Positions 10,755 through 19,132 of a stretch of DNA of 64,000 bases are shown piece by piece. The notes under the pieces are model-generated. The model did not search any database. It had not been told where the DNA came from and worked only from the letters and a program-made list of their open reading frames with translations. Each line of letters opens with the position of its first letter. Positions within the stretch are counted from its first letter, which is position 1. The stretch is from Chitinophagales bacterium (lineage in GTDB: Bacteria; Bacteroidota; Bacteroidia; Chitinophagales; UBA10324), in contig JAIBAY010000001.1 of the NCBI GenBank assembly GCA_019694975.1, positions 316,732 to 380,731 on the forward strand, read 5' to 3'. Made by a program: the position numbers and the translations under genes.

Positions 10755-12083
10755 TTACAGCAGATCATTCGCCAGGTTGGCCAGTTCACTTCGCTCTCCC
10801 CGCTCCAGTGTAATATGCGCATAAATGCTGCTGCCCTTGATACGGTCAATCAGGTAACTCAGTCCGTTGCTTCGTGAATCCAGATATGGTGTGTCTATCT
10901 GGTAAATATCACCGGTGAAAATGATTTTTGTGTTTTCCCCGGCACGGGTGATGATCGTCTTCACTTCATGCGGTGTGAGGTTCTGCGCTTCGTCTACAAT
11001 AAAAAACACATTGGAGAAACTTCTTCCGCGTATGTAAGCCAACGGGCAAACCATCAGTTTCTCATTTTCCACCATGTCGTTGATCTGCCGGTATTCTTTA
11101 TCCTTTTCAGTGAAACAGTTTTTGATGTATTTCAGGTTGTCCCACAGTGGCTCCATATACGGGTTGAGCTTGCTCTTGATATCACCCGGCAAATAACCGA
11201 TATCCTTATTGCTGAGCGGCACAATAGGCCGTGCAAGATAAATCTGGTGAAAATTGCGCCGCTGCTCCAGCGCGCCGGCCAGTGATAAAAGTGTTTTACC
11301 TGTTCCTGCCACTCCCTGCATCGTCACCAGGCTGATCGCCGGATTCAGTATCGCATCCAGTGCACAAATCTGCTCTACGTTACGCGGCTGAATCTTAAAG
11401 GCCGGTTTCTTCTTTACCAGCTCCAGCATGCCGGAAACCGGATTATAAACCGTGACCACCGATGTCTCATGATGGTTCAGCGTGTAATAATGATTGGCCA
11501 CCGGCCTGACTTTCTTGAACAACAGTGCCGCTTTGCATTGCCCTTCCTGAAACAGTTGATTAAGTACCTGTATCGGAAATTTATCGAGCACCGTTCTTCC
11601 TGTGTACAGCTCATCTGCACTTTTAATCTTGCCCGTCTCATAATCTTCTGCAGGAAGGTTGAGCGACTTCGCCTTTATTCTCAGGTTGATATCCTTCGTT
11701 ACCAGCACTACCTTCCTCCCCGGATTTTCTTTCTGCACACGCAGCGCCGCATTCAGAATCTTATGATCGGCCTTCACCTCTCCAAATACAGCATCGGCAT
11801 CTATACCATTCGGATGGCCCATCGCAATTTTAAACATACCATGCGTTTTGCCATTGATGTTGACCCATTGCTGCAATGAATCATTGGTGCTTGCCTTGTC
11901 AATATATCTTATGAATTCGCGCGCAGCGAAATTCTTATCGTCATTTCCCTTTTTGAAATTATCAAGCTCTTCCAGTACCGTTATGGGAACCACTACATCA
12001 TGCTCTTTAAAATTCCGGATAGCCGTATAGTCATATATGATCACAGATGTATCGAGCACGAAAATCTTTCTGTCCTGATCCAT
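10755..12083 (-). CDS. PIN-PhoH fusion ATPase (PhoH2/YlaK type)
   Basis: A 442-residue protein joining an N-terminal PIN nuclease-like domain (residues 1-150; acidic residues Asp11 in VLDTSVII, Glu39 and Asp131 in VTKDINLR) to a C-terminal PhoH ATPase domain with Walker A GVAGTGKT (257-264) and Walker B FFIVDEAQNL. Proteins of this layout, PhoH2, are reported to have RNA helicase and RNase activities, so a role in RNA handling is likely. All main PIN acidic residues appear kept. The gene is single, flanked by repeat A 24 bases after its stop and repeat B about 140 bases before its start, in opposite orientation. No antitoxin-like small gene is adjacent. Confidence 0.93.
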   Translation of the reverse strand: MDQDRKIFVLDTSVIIYDYTAIRNFKEHDVVVPITVLEELDNFKKGNDDKNFAAREFIRYIDKASTNDSLQQWVNINGKTHGMFKIAMGHPNGIDADAVFGEVKADHKILNAALRVQKENPGRKVVLVTKDINLRIKAKSLNLPAEDYETGKIKSADELYTGRTVLDKFPIQVLNQLFQEGQCKAALLFKKVRPVANHYYTLNHHETSVVTVYNPVSGMLELVKKKPAFKIQPRNVEQICALDAILNPAISLVTMQGVAGTGKTLLSLAGALEQRRNFHQIYLARPIVPLSNKDIGYLPGDIKSKLNPYMEPLWDNLKYIKNCFTEKDKEYRQINDMVENEKLMVCPLAYIRGRSFSNVFFIVDEAQNLTPHEVKTIITRAGENTKIIFTGDIYQIDTPYLDSRSNGLSYLIDRIKGSSIYAHITLERGERSELANLANDLL

Positions 12084-12226
12084 AGGCGGATAAAATTTTC
12101 ATAAAGCTATTATAGCAAGTGTTACAATAAATATCCTTTCACTAAAGAAATAAACATACCGGTGTTAGCCGTCCTCAAAAACAGATTTAGATCACATTTT
12201 TCATTTATTGCTGGGCGTAATGTATT

Positions 12227-12350
12227 AGAAGCTATCTCAAAATACTTGTAGTCATCCTTTCCCGATTGATCTTGATCTTTTCCATTTATTGACAGATACC
12301 GGAATAAATACGGCATGACCGCATTGATTGCCTGTTTTGAGATAGCTTCT
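12227..12350 (+). repeat. Palindrome-ended 125-base repeat, copy B
   Basis: The ends form a perfect 16-base inverted repeat, AGAAGCTATCTCAAAA and TTTTGAGATAGCTTCT. The interior holds GTAGTCATCCTTTCCCGAT, a GATC-rich stretch, the weak hairpin around CCGGAATAAATACGG, and GCATGACCGCATTGATTGCC. It sits between the divergent phoH and sulP genes. An apparent 80-residue minus-strand reading frame at 12122-12364 is just this repeat read through. Confidence 0.88.
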
Positions 12351-12387
12351 GTTATGACTAGCATGCCCTTTTTAGCAGGTAAACTAC

Positions 12388-12523
12388 ACGTGAGACGGAA
12401 AGTGCGTTCAGCAACAACAAATATTCACGCTGTTCTTCGGCAAGAAGCAATGAAGGCGGATATTGGCATTCACCGTTTTCATCTGCTATCTTTGCCGCAT
12501 AGCATCAGCATACGTGAGACGGA
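12388..12523 (+). repeat. 12-base direct repeat around the sulP promoter
   Basis: ACGTGAGACGGA occurs at 12388-12399 and again at 12512-12523, 124 bases apart, with TAGCA and TAC shortly before each. The second copy spans the proposed GTG start of sulP. It may be a duplicated leader or a protein-binding site; chance is not excluded. Confidence 0.4.
12463..12494 (+). promoter_or_regulatory. Bacteroidota-type promoter of sulP
   Basis: TATCTTTG at 12487-12494 matches TAnnTTTG exactly, with TTGG at 12463-12466 at about -33 and a 20-base gap between them. Transcription should start near 12500, which makes a start codon at or after 12514 more plausible than the TTG at 12463 further upstream in the same frame. 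Confidence 0.6.
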
Positions 12524-14064
12524 GAATAAATTATTATCGCCTGATATGGTTAAGACATGACTTGCCCGCAGGCCTATCCGTTTTCCTGGTTGCACTGCCA
12601 CTTTGCCTGGGCATAGCACTTGCATCCGGCGCACCACCTTATGCGGGATTGCTTTCCGGTATTATCGGCGGATTGCTGGTTTCGCTGATCAGCGGCTCAC
12701 AACTTGGTGTATCGGGTCCTGCTGCCGGACTTTCCACGCTTGTTGCGGCTGCCATCGTTTCTTCCGGCGACTATCGTGTTTTCCTGCTATCCGTTATCAT
12801 CGCGGGCTTCTTTCAACTGCTGCTGGCATTGCTGAAATCAGGCAGCATCGCGAATTACTTTCCTTCATCCGTCATTAAAGGCATGCTTGCTGCCATCGGC
12901 ATCATCCTTATTTCCAAACAGATTCCGCTGGCTATGGGCTATGATCAGCCAGATTTCTGGAGCAGCGGCTTCCTTCGCCTGTTCTCAGCAGAAAATTTTC
13001 AGGGAAATATTACCACACTTAACAGGCATTTCACGCGAGGAGCTATTGTTATCTCTGTATTTTCCCTGCTGGCTATTATAGTACACCGGCACCTTTTTAA
13101 AGGCAGGCTGAAAGTTATTCCCGCTCCGCTATTAGTTGTGGTGCTTGGTATGATAATCAATGAGGTGTTAAATATTGCCGGCAGCAATTTTTCATTAAGG
13201 CAAACACAGCTCGTCAATATTCCATCCAATATTTTTGCAGGCATATCATTTCCTGATTTCTCCAAATTATTTAGCAGTGCTGCGATCTGGCAAGACGGGC
13301 TCATCATCGGCTTGCTTGCAACGCTTGAAACATTGCTATGCGTGGAAGCGGTAGACAAGCTCGACAAACACAACCGCATCACTCCTGTAAACCGTGAACT
13401 GCTGGCACAGGGCATCGGCAATATCACCTGTGGTTTACTCGGTGGAATTCCGGTTACAGCTGTGGTGGTGAGAGGTGCTGCCAATGCTGATGCCGGAGGA
13501 AGAACAAAGTTATCTGCCTTCACACATGGTGCATTCATACTGCTCTCCGTTGCACTTTTCCCGGCCTTGCTGAGCAGGATACCTTACGCTTCGCTTGCGG
13601 CCATTCTGATTGTAACCGGTTACAATCTCACCCAACCCAAACTCTACCGGAATATGTGGAGCCTTGGCAGGAAGCAGTTTATTCCGTTCGCACTCACCAT
13701 TGTAGTCATACTTGCCACCGACCTGCTGATAGGAGTCAGTATCGGGTTGCTCATTTCCATCTATTTTATTGTGCTGAATAATTTTCGTGCTGAGTATAAA
13801 ATCACCAAGACTATGCAGCATGAAACGGAAGTGCATTACATCAAACTCAACAGCAATGTCACCTTTCTGAATAAAGTTAACTTACGAAAAGCACTTGATC
13901 AGATACCTTTATACAGCGTGCTGACGATAGATGGCAGTGAATGCAATTTCATTGATTACGACATCCTGGAAATTATCAGTGAGTATGAAAACAAAGCGCA
14001 CGACCGACATATTGAAGTGCATCTCAAGGGAATTGAAAGGGTAAGCATTTCAGCAGTACACTGA
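12514..14064 (+). CDS. SulP family anion transporter
   Basis: Inner-membrane transporter with about 12 hydrophobic segments. The N-terminal signature HDLPAGLSVFLVALPLCLGIALASG and the GPAAGLS motif are those of SulP permeases, whose substrates include sulfate, bicarbonate and other anions; the Bacteroidota branch is often annotated as bicarbonate or sulfate carriers. The last 75 residues form a short STAS-like domain (VLTIDGSECNFIDYDILEII), with no obvious phosphorylatable serine at the usual spot. The frame is open back to a TTG at 12463, but a strong promoter ends at 12494, so I choose the GTG at 12514. No sulfate assimilation or carbonic anhydrase gene is near, so the substrate is undecided. 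Confidence 0.88.
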   Translation: MRRRINYYRLIWLRHDLPAGLSVFLVALPLCLGIALASGAPPYAGLLSGIIGGLLVSLISGSQLGVSGPAAGLSTLVAAAIVSSGDYRVFLLSVIIAGFFQLLLALLKSGSIANYFPSSVIKGMLAAIGIILISKQIPLAMGYDQPDFWSSGFLRLFSAENFQGNITTLNRHFTRGAIVISVFSLLAIIVHRHLFKGRLKVIPAPLLVVVLGMIINEVLNIAGSNFSLRQTQLVNIPSNIFAGISFPDFSKLFSSAAIWQDGLIIGLLATLETLLCVEAVDKLDKHNRITPVNRELLAQGIGNITCGLLGGIPVTAVVVRGAANADAGGRTKLSAFTHGAFILLSVALFPALLSRIPYASLAAILIVTGYNLTQPKLYRNMWSLGRKQFIPFALTIVVILATDLLIGVSIGLLISIYFIVLNNFRAEYKITKTMQHETEVHYIKLNSNVTFLNKVNLRKALDQIPLYSVLTIDGSECNFIDYDILEIISEYENKAHDRHIEVHLKGIERVSISAVH

Positions 14065-14360
14065 TCCTAAACGAATGTTGCATGTGCTCATCTGTATACG
14101 TCGTGCATGAAAACAAGATTCCTGTACTCCATCCTTCCGTAATAGTTGCCTGCACTACGGCATTTTCATCCATTAACAGCTGCGTTATATTAGAGCATAA
14201 CTCTCACTGACCATTTGAAGGTGACATTAACAATGCCTTCTCTGTTTATACAGTTAATTGCAGAAGTCTTATTCGGATAACGCAATGCTGCACGCAAATG
14301 ATCCGGCATTACTTGCAGGTGCGTCATCGCCATTACAAGCAGGCCTATAGCTTAGGTTGC

Positions 14361-15917
14361 TCACTTATTGGTCATCCTGATCACTGGAATTATCATTTCT
14401 TCCAGTGAAATGCCGCCATGCTGAAACGTATTTCTGAAAAGATTAACATGGTAGTTGTAATTGTTGGGATATACAAAATACTTATCCTCCTTGGCAAAGA
14501 TGTAGGAAGAGCTTACATGCGGCTTGGGCAGAAACAACTCATGCGGATTGCGTGTTTCCAGCACATCCTTCTGATTGTAATTCAGGTTCCGTCCATGTTT
14601 ATACCGAAGGTTGGTGGTGGTATCACGGTCGCCTATCACTTTTGTTGGTTCCTTCACCCGGATCGTTCCATGATCGGTAGTGATCACCAGGTTCACCTTT
14701 TTTTCCGAAATGCGTAAAAGGGCGTCCAGCAATGGCGAGTGTTCAAACCAGGAATGCGTGATGGAGCGGTAAGCCGTTTCATCATTCGCCAGTTCCTTCA
14801 GTACATCCATCTCCGTTCTTGAATGGGATAAGAGATCCACGAAATTGTACACGATCACATTCAGATCGTTATGGAGCATGTTATAAATATTGTCAGACAG
14901 CATTTTGCCGTCATTGAAGTTTGTAATCTTTGTATAACTGAACTTCAGGTTCTTTTTTGTCCGGATGATCTGATCTTCCAGGAAATCTTTTTCGTGCATG
15001 TTCTTCCCGCCCTCTTCTTCATCATTCAGCCAGAAATCAGGAAACCGTTTTTCAATTTCCAGCGGCATCATGCCTGCAAACATGGCATTGCGGCTGTAAT
15101 GCGTGGAAGTAGGCAGAATGCTGTAAAAAGTATCTTCATCCATAAGCCGGAATGATTCGGAGATCGTCGGCTGAATAACCTTCCACTGATCAAACCGAAG
15201 GTTGTCAATGAGAATCAAAAAAGTTGGTGTACCGGGTTCGATGAAAGGAAATATCTTTTGCTTGAATAAGTTATGCGACATCGTCGGCGCGTTCTCATCC
15301 GGCTTATTCAGCCAGTTCCTGTAATTTTTCACAATGAACTTGCAGAACTCTGTATTCGCTTCCGACTTCTGCATAGCCAGCACATCCCGCATGCCCGCCG
15401 TCTTGGATTTGTCAAGCTCCAGCTCCCAGTAAACCAGCTTCCGGTATATATCAGCCCACTCTTCATGATTTAATCCCATGCTGATGCGCGAAAATATCTG
15501 CTGGAACTCCTGCTGATAGCTGGAGGTTGTCTTTTCGCTGATGAGCCGCCTGTTATCCAACAGCTTCTTCAGCGTTAAGAGAATCTGTTGAGGCTTCACC
15601 GGTTTGATCAGGTAATCACTGATCTGCGAACCTATCGCATCCTCCATCAGGTTTTCCTCTTCGCTTTTGGTTATCATCACCACGGGAATGCTTGGCTGAA
15701 TGGACTTAATGTCTGTCAGTGTTTCAAGGCCGCTCATGCCGGGCATCTGTTCATCGAGAAAGACAATGTCAAGCACTTCTTCACGGCACTTTTCAATGGC
15801 ATCTACGCCATTGCTTGCCTCCAGAATGTTGTATCCCTTCTCTCTTAAAAAAAGAATCTGCGGTTTCAGTAATTCAATCTCGTCATCTACCCAAAGGATA
15901 GTAGGTTCATTTGCCAT
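14361..15917 (-). CDS. porX: T9SS response regulator PorX (receiver plus PglZ domain)
   Basis: A 518-residue protein with an N-terminal receiver domain (Asp11, Asp12, phospho-acceptor Asp55 in VFLDEQMPG, Lys105) and a long C-terminal PglZ/alkaline-phosphatase-fold domain with metal-site motifs LLIDNLRFDQW, TSTHYSRNAMFAGMMP and TTDHG. This layout is that of PorX, which with the kinase PorY controls type IX secretion genes in Porphyromonas and whose PglZ domain is reported to be a phosphodiesterase. All metal-site segments appear intact. The gene stands alone; no PorY or sigma factor gene is adjacent. It is divergent from the HD phosphohydrolase at 16110. The 296 bases between sulP and this gene hold nothing I recognise. 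Confidence 0.94.
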   Translation of the reverse strand: MANEPTILWVDDEIELLKPQILFLREKGYNILEASNGVDAIEKCREEVLDIVFLDEQMPGMSGLETLTDIKSIQPSIPVVMITKSEEENLMEDAIGSQISDYLIKPVKPQQILLTLKKLLDNRRLISEKTTSSYQQEFQQIFSRISMGLNHEEWADIYRKLVYWELELDKSKTAGMRDVLAMQKSEANTEFCKFIVKNYRNWLNKPDENAPTMSHNLFKQKIFPFIEPGTPTFLILIDNLRFDQWKVIQPTISESFRLMDEDTFYSILPTSTHYSRNAMFAGMMPLEIEKRFPDFWLNDEEEGGKNMHEKDFLEDQIIRTKKNLKFSYTKITNFNDGKMLSDNIYNMLHNDLNVIVYNFVDLLSHSRTEMDVLKELANDETAYRSITHSWFEHSPLLDALLRISEKKVNLVITTDHGTIRVKEPTKVIGDRDTTTNLRYKHGRNLNYNQKDVLETRNPHELFLPKPHVSSSYIFAKEDKYFVYPNNYNYHVNLFRNTFQHGGISLEEMIIPVIRMTNK

Positions 15918-16109
15918 GTGATCACGGTTTTAATAAAGTGAGTAAAGAAGCGTAACAGTAGACGATAAGCGATAATCTCAATGGTTTAGCTGCGGGGTCA
16001 TAAACAGTGATAGCAGCATGTTAAAGAAGTTTCCCCTTCAGTCTTTTAGGAAAACCTGCGGCTTGTGTTTAAATTCATGCCAAATTTCGTACAAAAAACC
16101 TGAATTAGT

Positions 16110-17339
16110 TTGAATAAAAGAAAAATCATAAACGATCCTGTCTACGGTTTTATTACCATTCCTTCAGAATTAATCTTTGACTTGATTGAGCATGCCTATA
16201 TGCAGCGGTTAGGCCGCATCAAACAACTAGGGCTCACCTATCTTGTTTATCCCGGAGCACAGCATACGAGGCTGCAACATGCTTTGGGCGCCATGCACTT
16301 AATGGCGCAGGCGCTGGAAGTGCTTCGTTCAAAAGGCGCTGACATTTCCAATCAGGAAGCAGAGGCAGTTACGATTGCCATCTTGCTGCACGACATAGGG
16401 CATGGGCCGTTCTCGCATACTCTGGAGAAATTGCTTATCCGCGGAATCTCACACGAATCATTATCGATCCGAATGATGGAAAACCTGAATAAAGCATTCA
16501 ATGGCAGCCTCACCCTAGCACTGCAGATATTCCAGGGAAAGTATCACAAACCGTTCCTGCATCAGCTGGTGTCAAGTCAGCTCGATATGGACAGGCTCGA
16601 CTATCTGAACCGCGACAGCTTTTTCACAGGCGTTGCCGAAGGTGTAATCGGATATGACCGCATCATAAAAATGCTGACGGTGAAAAATAATGAGCTGCTC
16701 GTGGAATCGAAGGGCATGTATTCCATTGAAAAGTTTCTCATTTCCCGCAGGTTGATGTATTGGCAGGTCTATCTGCACAAGACAGTCCTCGCAGCCGAAC
16801 AAATGCTGGTGAAAATTATCAGGCGTGCGCATCAAATTTCATCTTTAAGGAAACTGGAAGCAACGCCGGCTCTTTTATGGTTCCTGGAAAAAAATAGAGA
16901 TGATTCTTCATGGACTGATCAGGATGAACTGATTGACCGTTTTGCGGAACTGGATGATACCGACATCATCAGCAGTATTAAAATGTGGAAAAATGAAAGT
17001 GACCCTGTATTGTCATGGCTTAGCCGGCACTTGCTGTTACGAAAATTATTTAAGATTGAACTGAGCACGAAGCCATTTGACGAAACGTTGATTGCCATGA
17101 TTAAGGAAAAGGTACAGCAACATAGCAATATCGAAGTGCACGATATTCATTATTTCGTGTTTACCGAAACCACGAGCAATCATGCATATAGTCCGCGGTC
17201 AGGCCCTATCAATATTTTATACAAAGATGGCACTGTAAAAGATGTTGCAGACGCTTCTGATTTGCTGAATATTCATGTGCTGGAAGCTCCGGTAGTAAAG
17301 TACCTGTTATGTTATCCCAAAGAAATGGCTGAACGCTGA
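16110..17339 (+). CDS. HD-domain phosphohydrolase (dNTPase-like)
   Basis: A 409-residue HD superfamily protein. Motifs are QHTRLQHALG (first His), LLHDIGHGPFSH (the HD pair) and DRLDYLNRDSF (final Asp), all as in the dGTPase/SAMHD1-like branch, which removes triphosphate from deoxynucleotides. The start is a TTG at 16110; no ATG or GTG fits better. In many Bacteroidota this gene sits before lpxD, but here it is followed by a 468-base gap, so lipid A context is missing. The exact nucleotide substrate cannot be told from sequence. Confidence 0.9.
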   Translation: MNKRKIINDPVYGFITIPSELIFDLIEHAYMQRLGRIKQLGLTYLVYPGAQHTRLQHALGAMHLMAQALEVLRSKGADISNQEAEAVTIAILLHDIGHGPFSHTLEKLLIRGISHESLSIRMMENLNKAFNGSLTLALQIFQGKYHKPFLHQLVSSQLDMDRLDYLNRDSFFTGVAEGVIGYDRIIKMLTVKNNELLVESKGMYSIEKFLISRRLMYWQVYLHKTVLAAEQMLVKIIRRAHQISSLRKLEATPALLWFLEKNRDDSSWTDQDELIDRFAELDDTDIISSIKMWKNESDPVLSWLSRHLLLRKLFKIELSTKPFDETLIAMIKEKVQQHSNIEVHDIHYFVFTETTSNHAYSPRSGPINILYKDGTVKDVADASDLLNIHVLEAPVVKYLLCYPKEMAER

Positions 17340-17597
17340 TGCAACATCCGTTTCAACCGTTGCTGCAGCCAGCTTTATTTTTCTGACGATTATGTGACAG
17401 ATCGCATCATTCAATGGATTTGTTAATTAAAAATATCCGTATGTGCTTCATAACACACAAGTTGTAATCATCCGGTTTCATCCGCCTATTGCGCCTGCTC
17501 AGCACTTTTCACCTTCAAAACACGCATCAGCCTGATTAATTTCAGGCATTGGAATTCTTTTTGATGACAGCCAGATAAATTCTAAACTTGAACCGTT

Positions 17598-17768
17598 ATG
17601 CGCAGAGAAAATGACAGAACAATGGATGCTTTACCGGAAGCATCGGTCTTCCTGATTGCTTTAATATTAGACGGATTTTTTAAGGCTGAAGGTAACCAGG
17701 CGCCACCTGTTTATGAGGATCCTCATGTGGCACAGGTGCTGGGTTTTTCTGAAATCTGCTATAACTGA
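17598..17768 (+). other. Possible 56-residue ORF in a 468-base gap, unproven
   Basis: The gap 17340-17807 holds one ATG-started frame of 56 codons, beginning MRRENDRTMDALPEASVFLI and ending VLGFSEICYN, with a short hydrophobic patch. It has no recognised homologue or promoter and its 3' third coincides with a large palindrome, so it may not be coding. Otherwise nothing was recognised in the gap. Confidence 0.2.
17704..17738. other. Imperfect 35-base palindrome near the arginase-like gene 3' end
   Basis: CACCTGT and ACAGGTG flank the perfect 14-base core ATGAGGATCCTCAT, followed on the plus strand by GGGTTTTTCT. It could be a terminator for plus-strand transcripts or an operator. It lies 70 bases past the stop of the minus-strand arginase-like gene. 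Confidence 0.45.
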
Positions 17769-17807
17769 CCAAGACTGCCGATGTGAGACAATTATAACTG
17801 GTATTGT

Positions 17808-18956
17808 TCAGGATAATTTCTGATATGCCCTGATCCATCTTTCCGGCAGTTCTTCCCTGCAAGCCATCTGGTAATCATTATAGGAACAGGGAAGCAAATG
17901 AAATTTTTTCTGGTTCCGCGGTTTGTTACCGGATGGAACTTCCATCCACCAACGGTCTGATTTTTTGCTTTTCCAGAAATTCATTTCATATTTATTCTCC
18001 TTAAAATGTATCGTATATTTTACATAGTCAGCATCCTCCTCTTTCGGGTAGTCTTCTTTACGATGGTAATACCCGTTCATAAAATACCAGATTATATCAG
18101 CCGCCAGCTGCACTGACTGCCCGCGCACATCAACCGTGGGATTACAGCCATAAATACCAAACGAATCAAGACGGTCACTCTGCCCGGCATAGCTGGCAAG
18201 CTGGCAAGCTTCCTCGGCAAACAGGCCGTTGGGTGAAGCAGTTCTGCTGCCCGGTGAATCGCTGAAACGTATAACTGACATATCGAAACTGAACAGATTG
18301 GTGCCGCGCAGTACAGGTTCCATCTCATCCACACCTGACCTTATCTTTCCCAGCCTATAACTGTCGAAATGCAGCTTATCGAGCAATTCAATTGCGGCAG
18401 GTGAAGTAAGATGCGTCTGGTAACCGATCTGGCTGAAATTAAAAATATAAGAAGGTTCATAGCTCAGTGTATTCAGCAGAAATCCTTCATCATCCATTTT
18501 CGGCTGTTCTTCTTTAAGATCAATTGTATTATCGGCTACGGTTATATTGATCATTTTACCGAGATCATGATAAGCACCAAACTGTCCGAAGGTGAGATCA
18601 TGACTGCCGCCTATGATAACGGGCATGACCTTAAGATGAATCAGTTCATTAACAACTTTGCTTAAAGCTATGTAAGTGTCCCTGATGGTTTCACCCATTT
18701 CAATATTACCGAGGTCGATGATTTTTGCATCATGTGCCAGCTTAGCTCTTGAAAAGAGTTGTTTCCTTATCAGGTCAGGCGCCTCCGCACAACCGTTATT
18801 CCTGACAGAACCGCGGTCTTCTTTCACACCGATTAATGCCAGTTGCATTCCTTCAGGATTCAAATCACTGATTACACTTAAACCCAATTGGTTTGCCGCA
18901 TAGTTTTCACCGGCCAGCAATTCAGCAGGCGCCTGTTGTAGAAACTCCTCAAACAT
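17808..18956 (-). CDS. Arginase/formimidoylglutamase-fold protein, metal site degenerate
   Basis: A 382-residue ureohydrolase-family protein. GGSHD (His119) keeps the first metal ligand, but the DAHxD motif reads DNTID (142-146), losing the histidine, and the SxDxDxxDP motif reads SFDMSVIRF, losing the second aspartate at Ser227. Two of six manganese ligands are therefore gone and the protein is unlikely to hydrolyse arginine or formiminoglutamate in the standard way. A C-terminal extension of about 80 residues (HRKEDYPKEEDADYVKYTI onward, with many Lys and Trp) follows the fold. No hut or arginine genes are near. Homologues annotated as formimidoylglutamase are common in this phylum; whether they share this loss needs an alignment. 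Confidence 0.82.
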   Translation of the reverse strand: MFEEFLQQAPAELLAGENYAANQLGLSVISDLNPEGMQLALIGVKEDRGSVRNNGCAEAPDLIRKQLFSRAKLAHDAKIIDLGNIEMGETIRDTYIALSKVVNELIHLKVMPVIIGGSHDLTFGQFGAYHDLGKMINITVADNTIDLKEEQPKMDDEGFLLNTLSYEPSYIFNFSQIGYQTHLTSPAAIELLDKLHFDSYRLGKIRSGVDEMEPVLRGTNLFSFDMSVIRFSDSPGSRTASPNGLFAEEACQLASYAGQSDRLDSFGIYGCNPTVDVRGQSVQLAADIIWYFMNGYYHRKEDYPKEEDADYVKYTIHFKENKYEMNFWKSKKSDRWWMEVPSGNKPRNQKKFHLLPCSYNDYQMACREELPERWIRAYQKLS

Positions 18957-19108
18957 GTGATGTATGTTAATCGCGGTAAAAATAGAAATCTAATACCAAA
19001 ACAAGCGTGGCGCCGGCTTCTTTCAATTGTTGTGTTTATAAATATCCATGAACGCAGCCTGCAGTGTTACGTTACTTCATCCGGTCTGCCGTTAAATAGT
19101 GAAATGGC

Positions 19109-19116
19109 TATTTTTG
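19109..19116 (+). promoter_or_regulatory. Putative -7 element of the MscS gene
   Basis: TATTTTTG matches TAnnTTTG and ends 16 bases before the mscS ATG, implying a very short leader. No clear -33 TTTG was identified. Confidence 0.45.
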
Positions 19117-19132
19117 ACACAAATATCCGCGA

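Noticed and set aside
12122-12364. 80-codon minus-strand frame
   Set aside because: Most of it is repeat copy B read in reverse; the similar peptide elsewhere comes from another copy of the same repeat.
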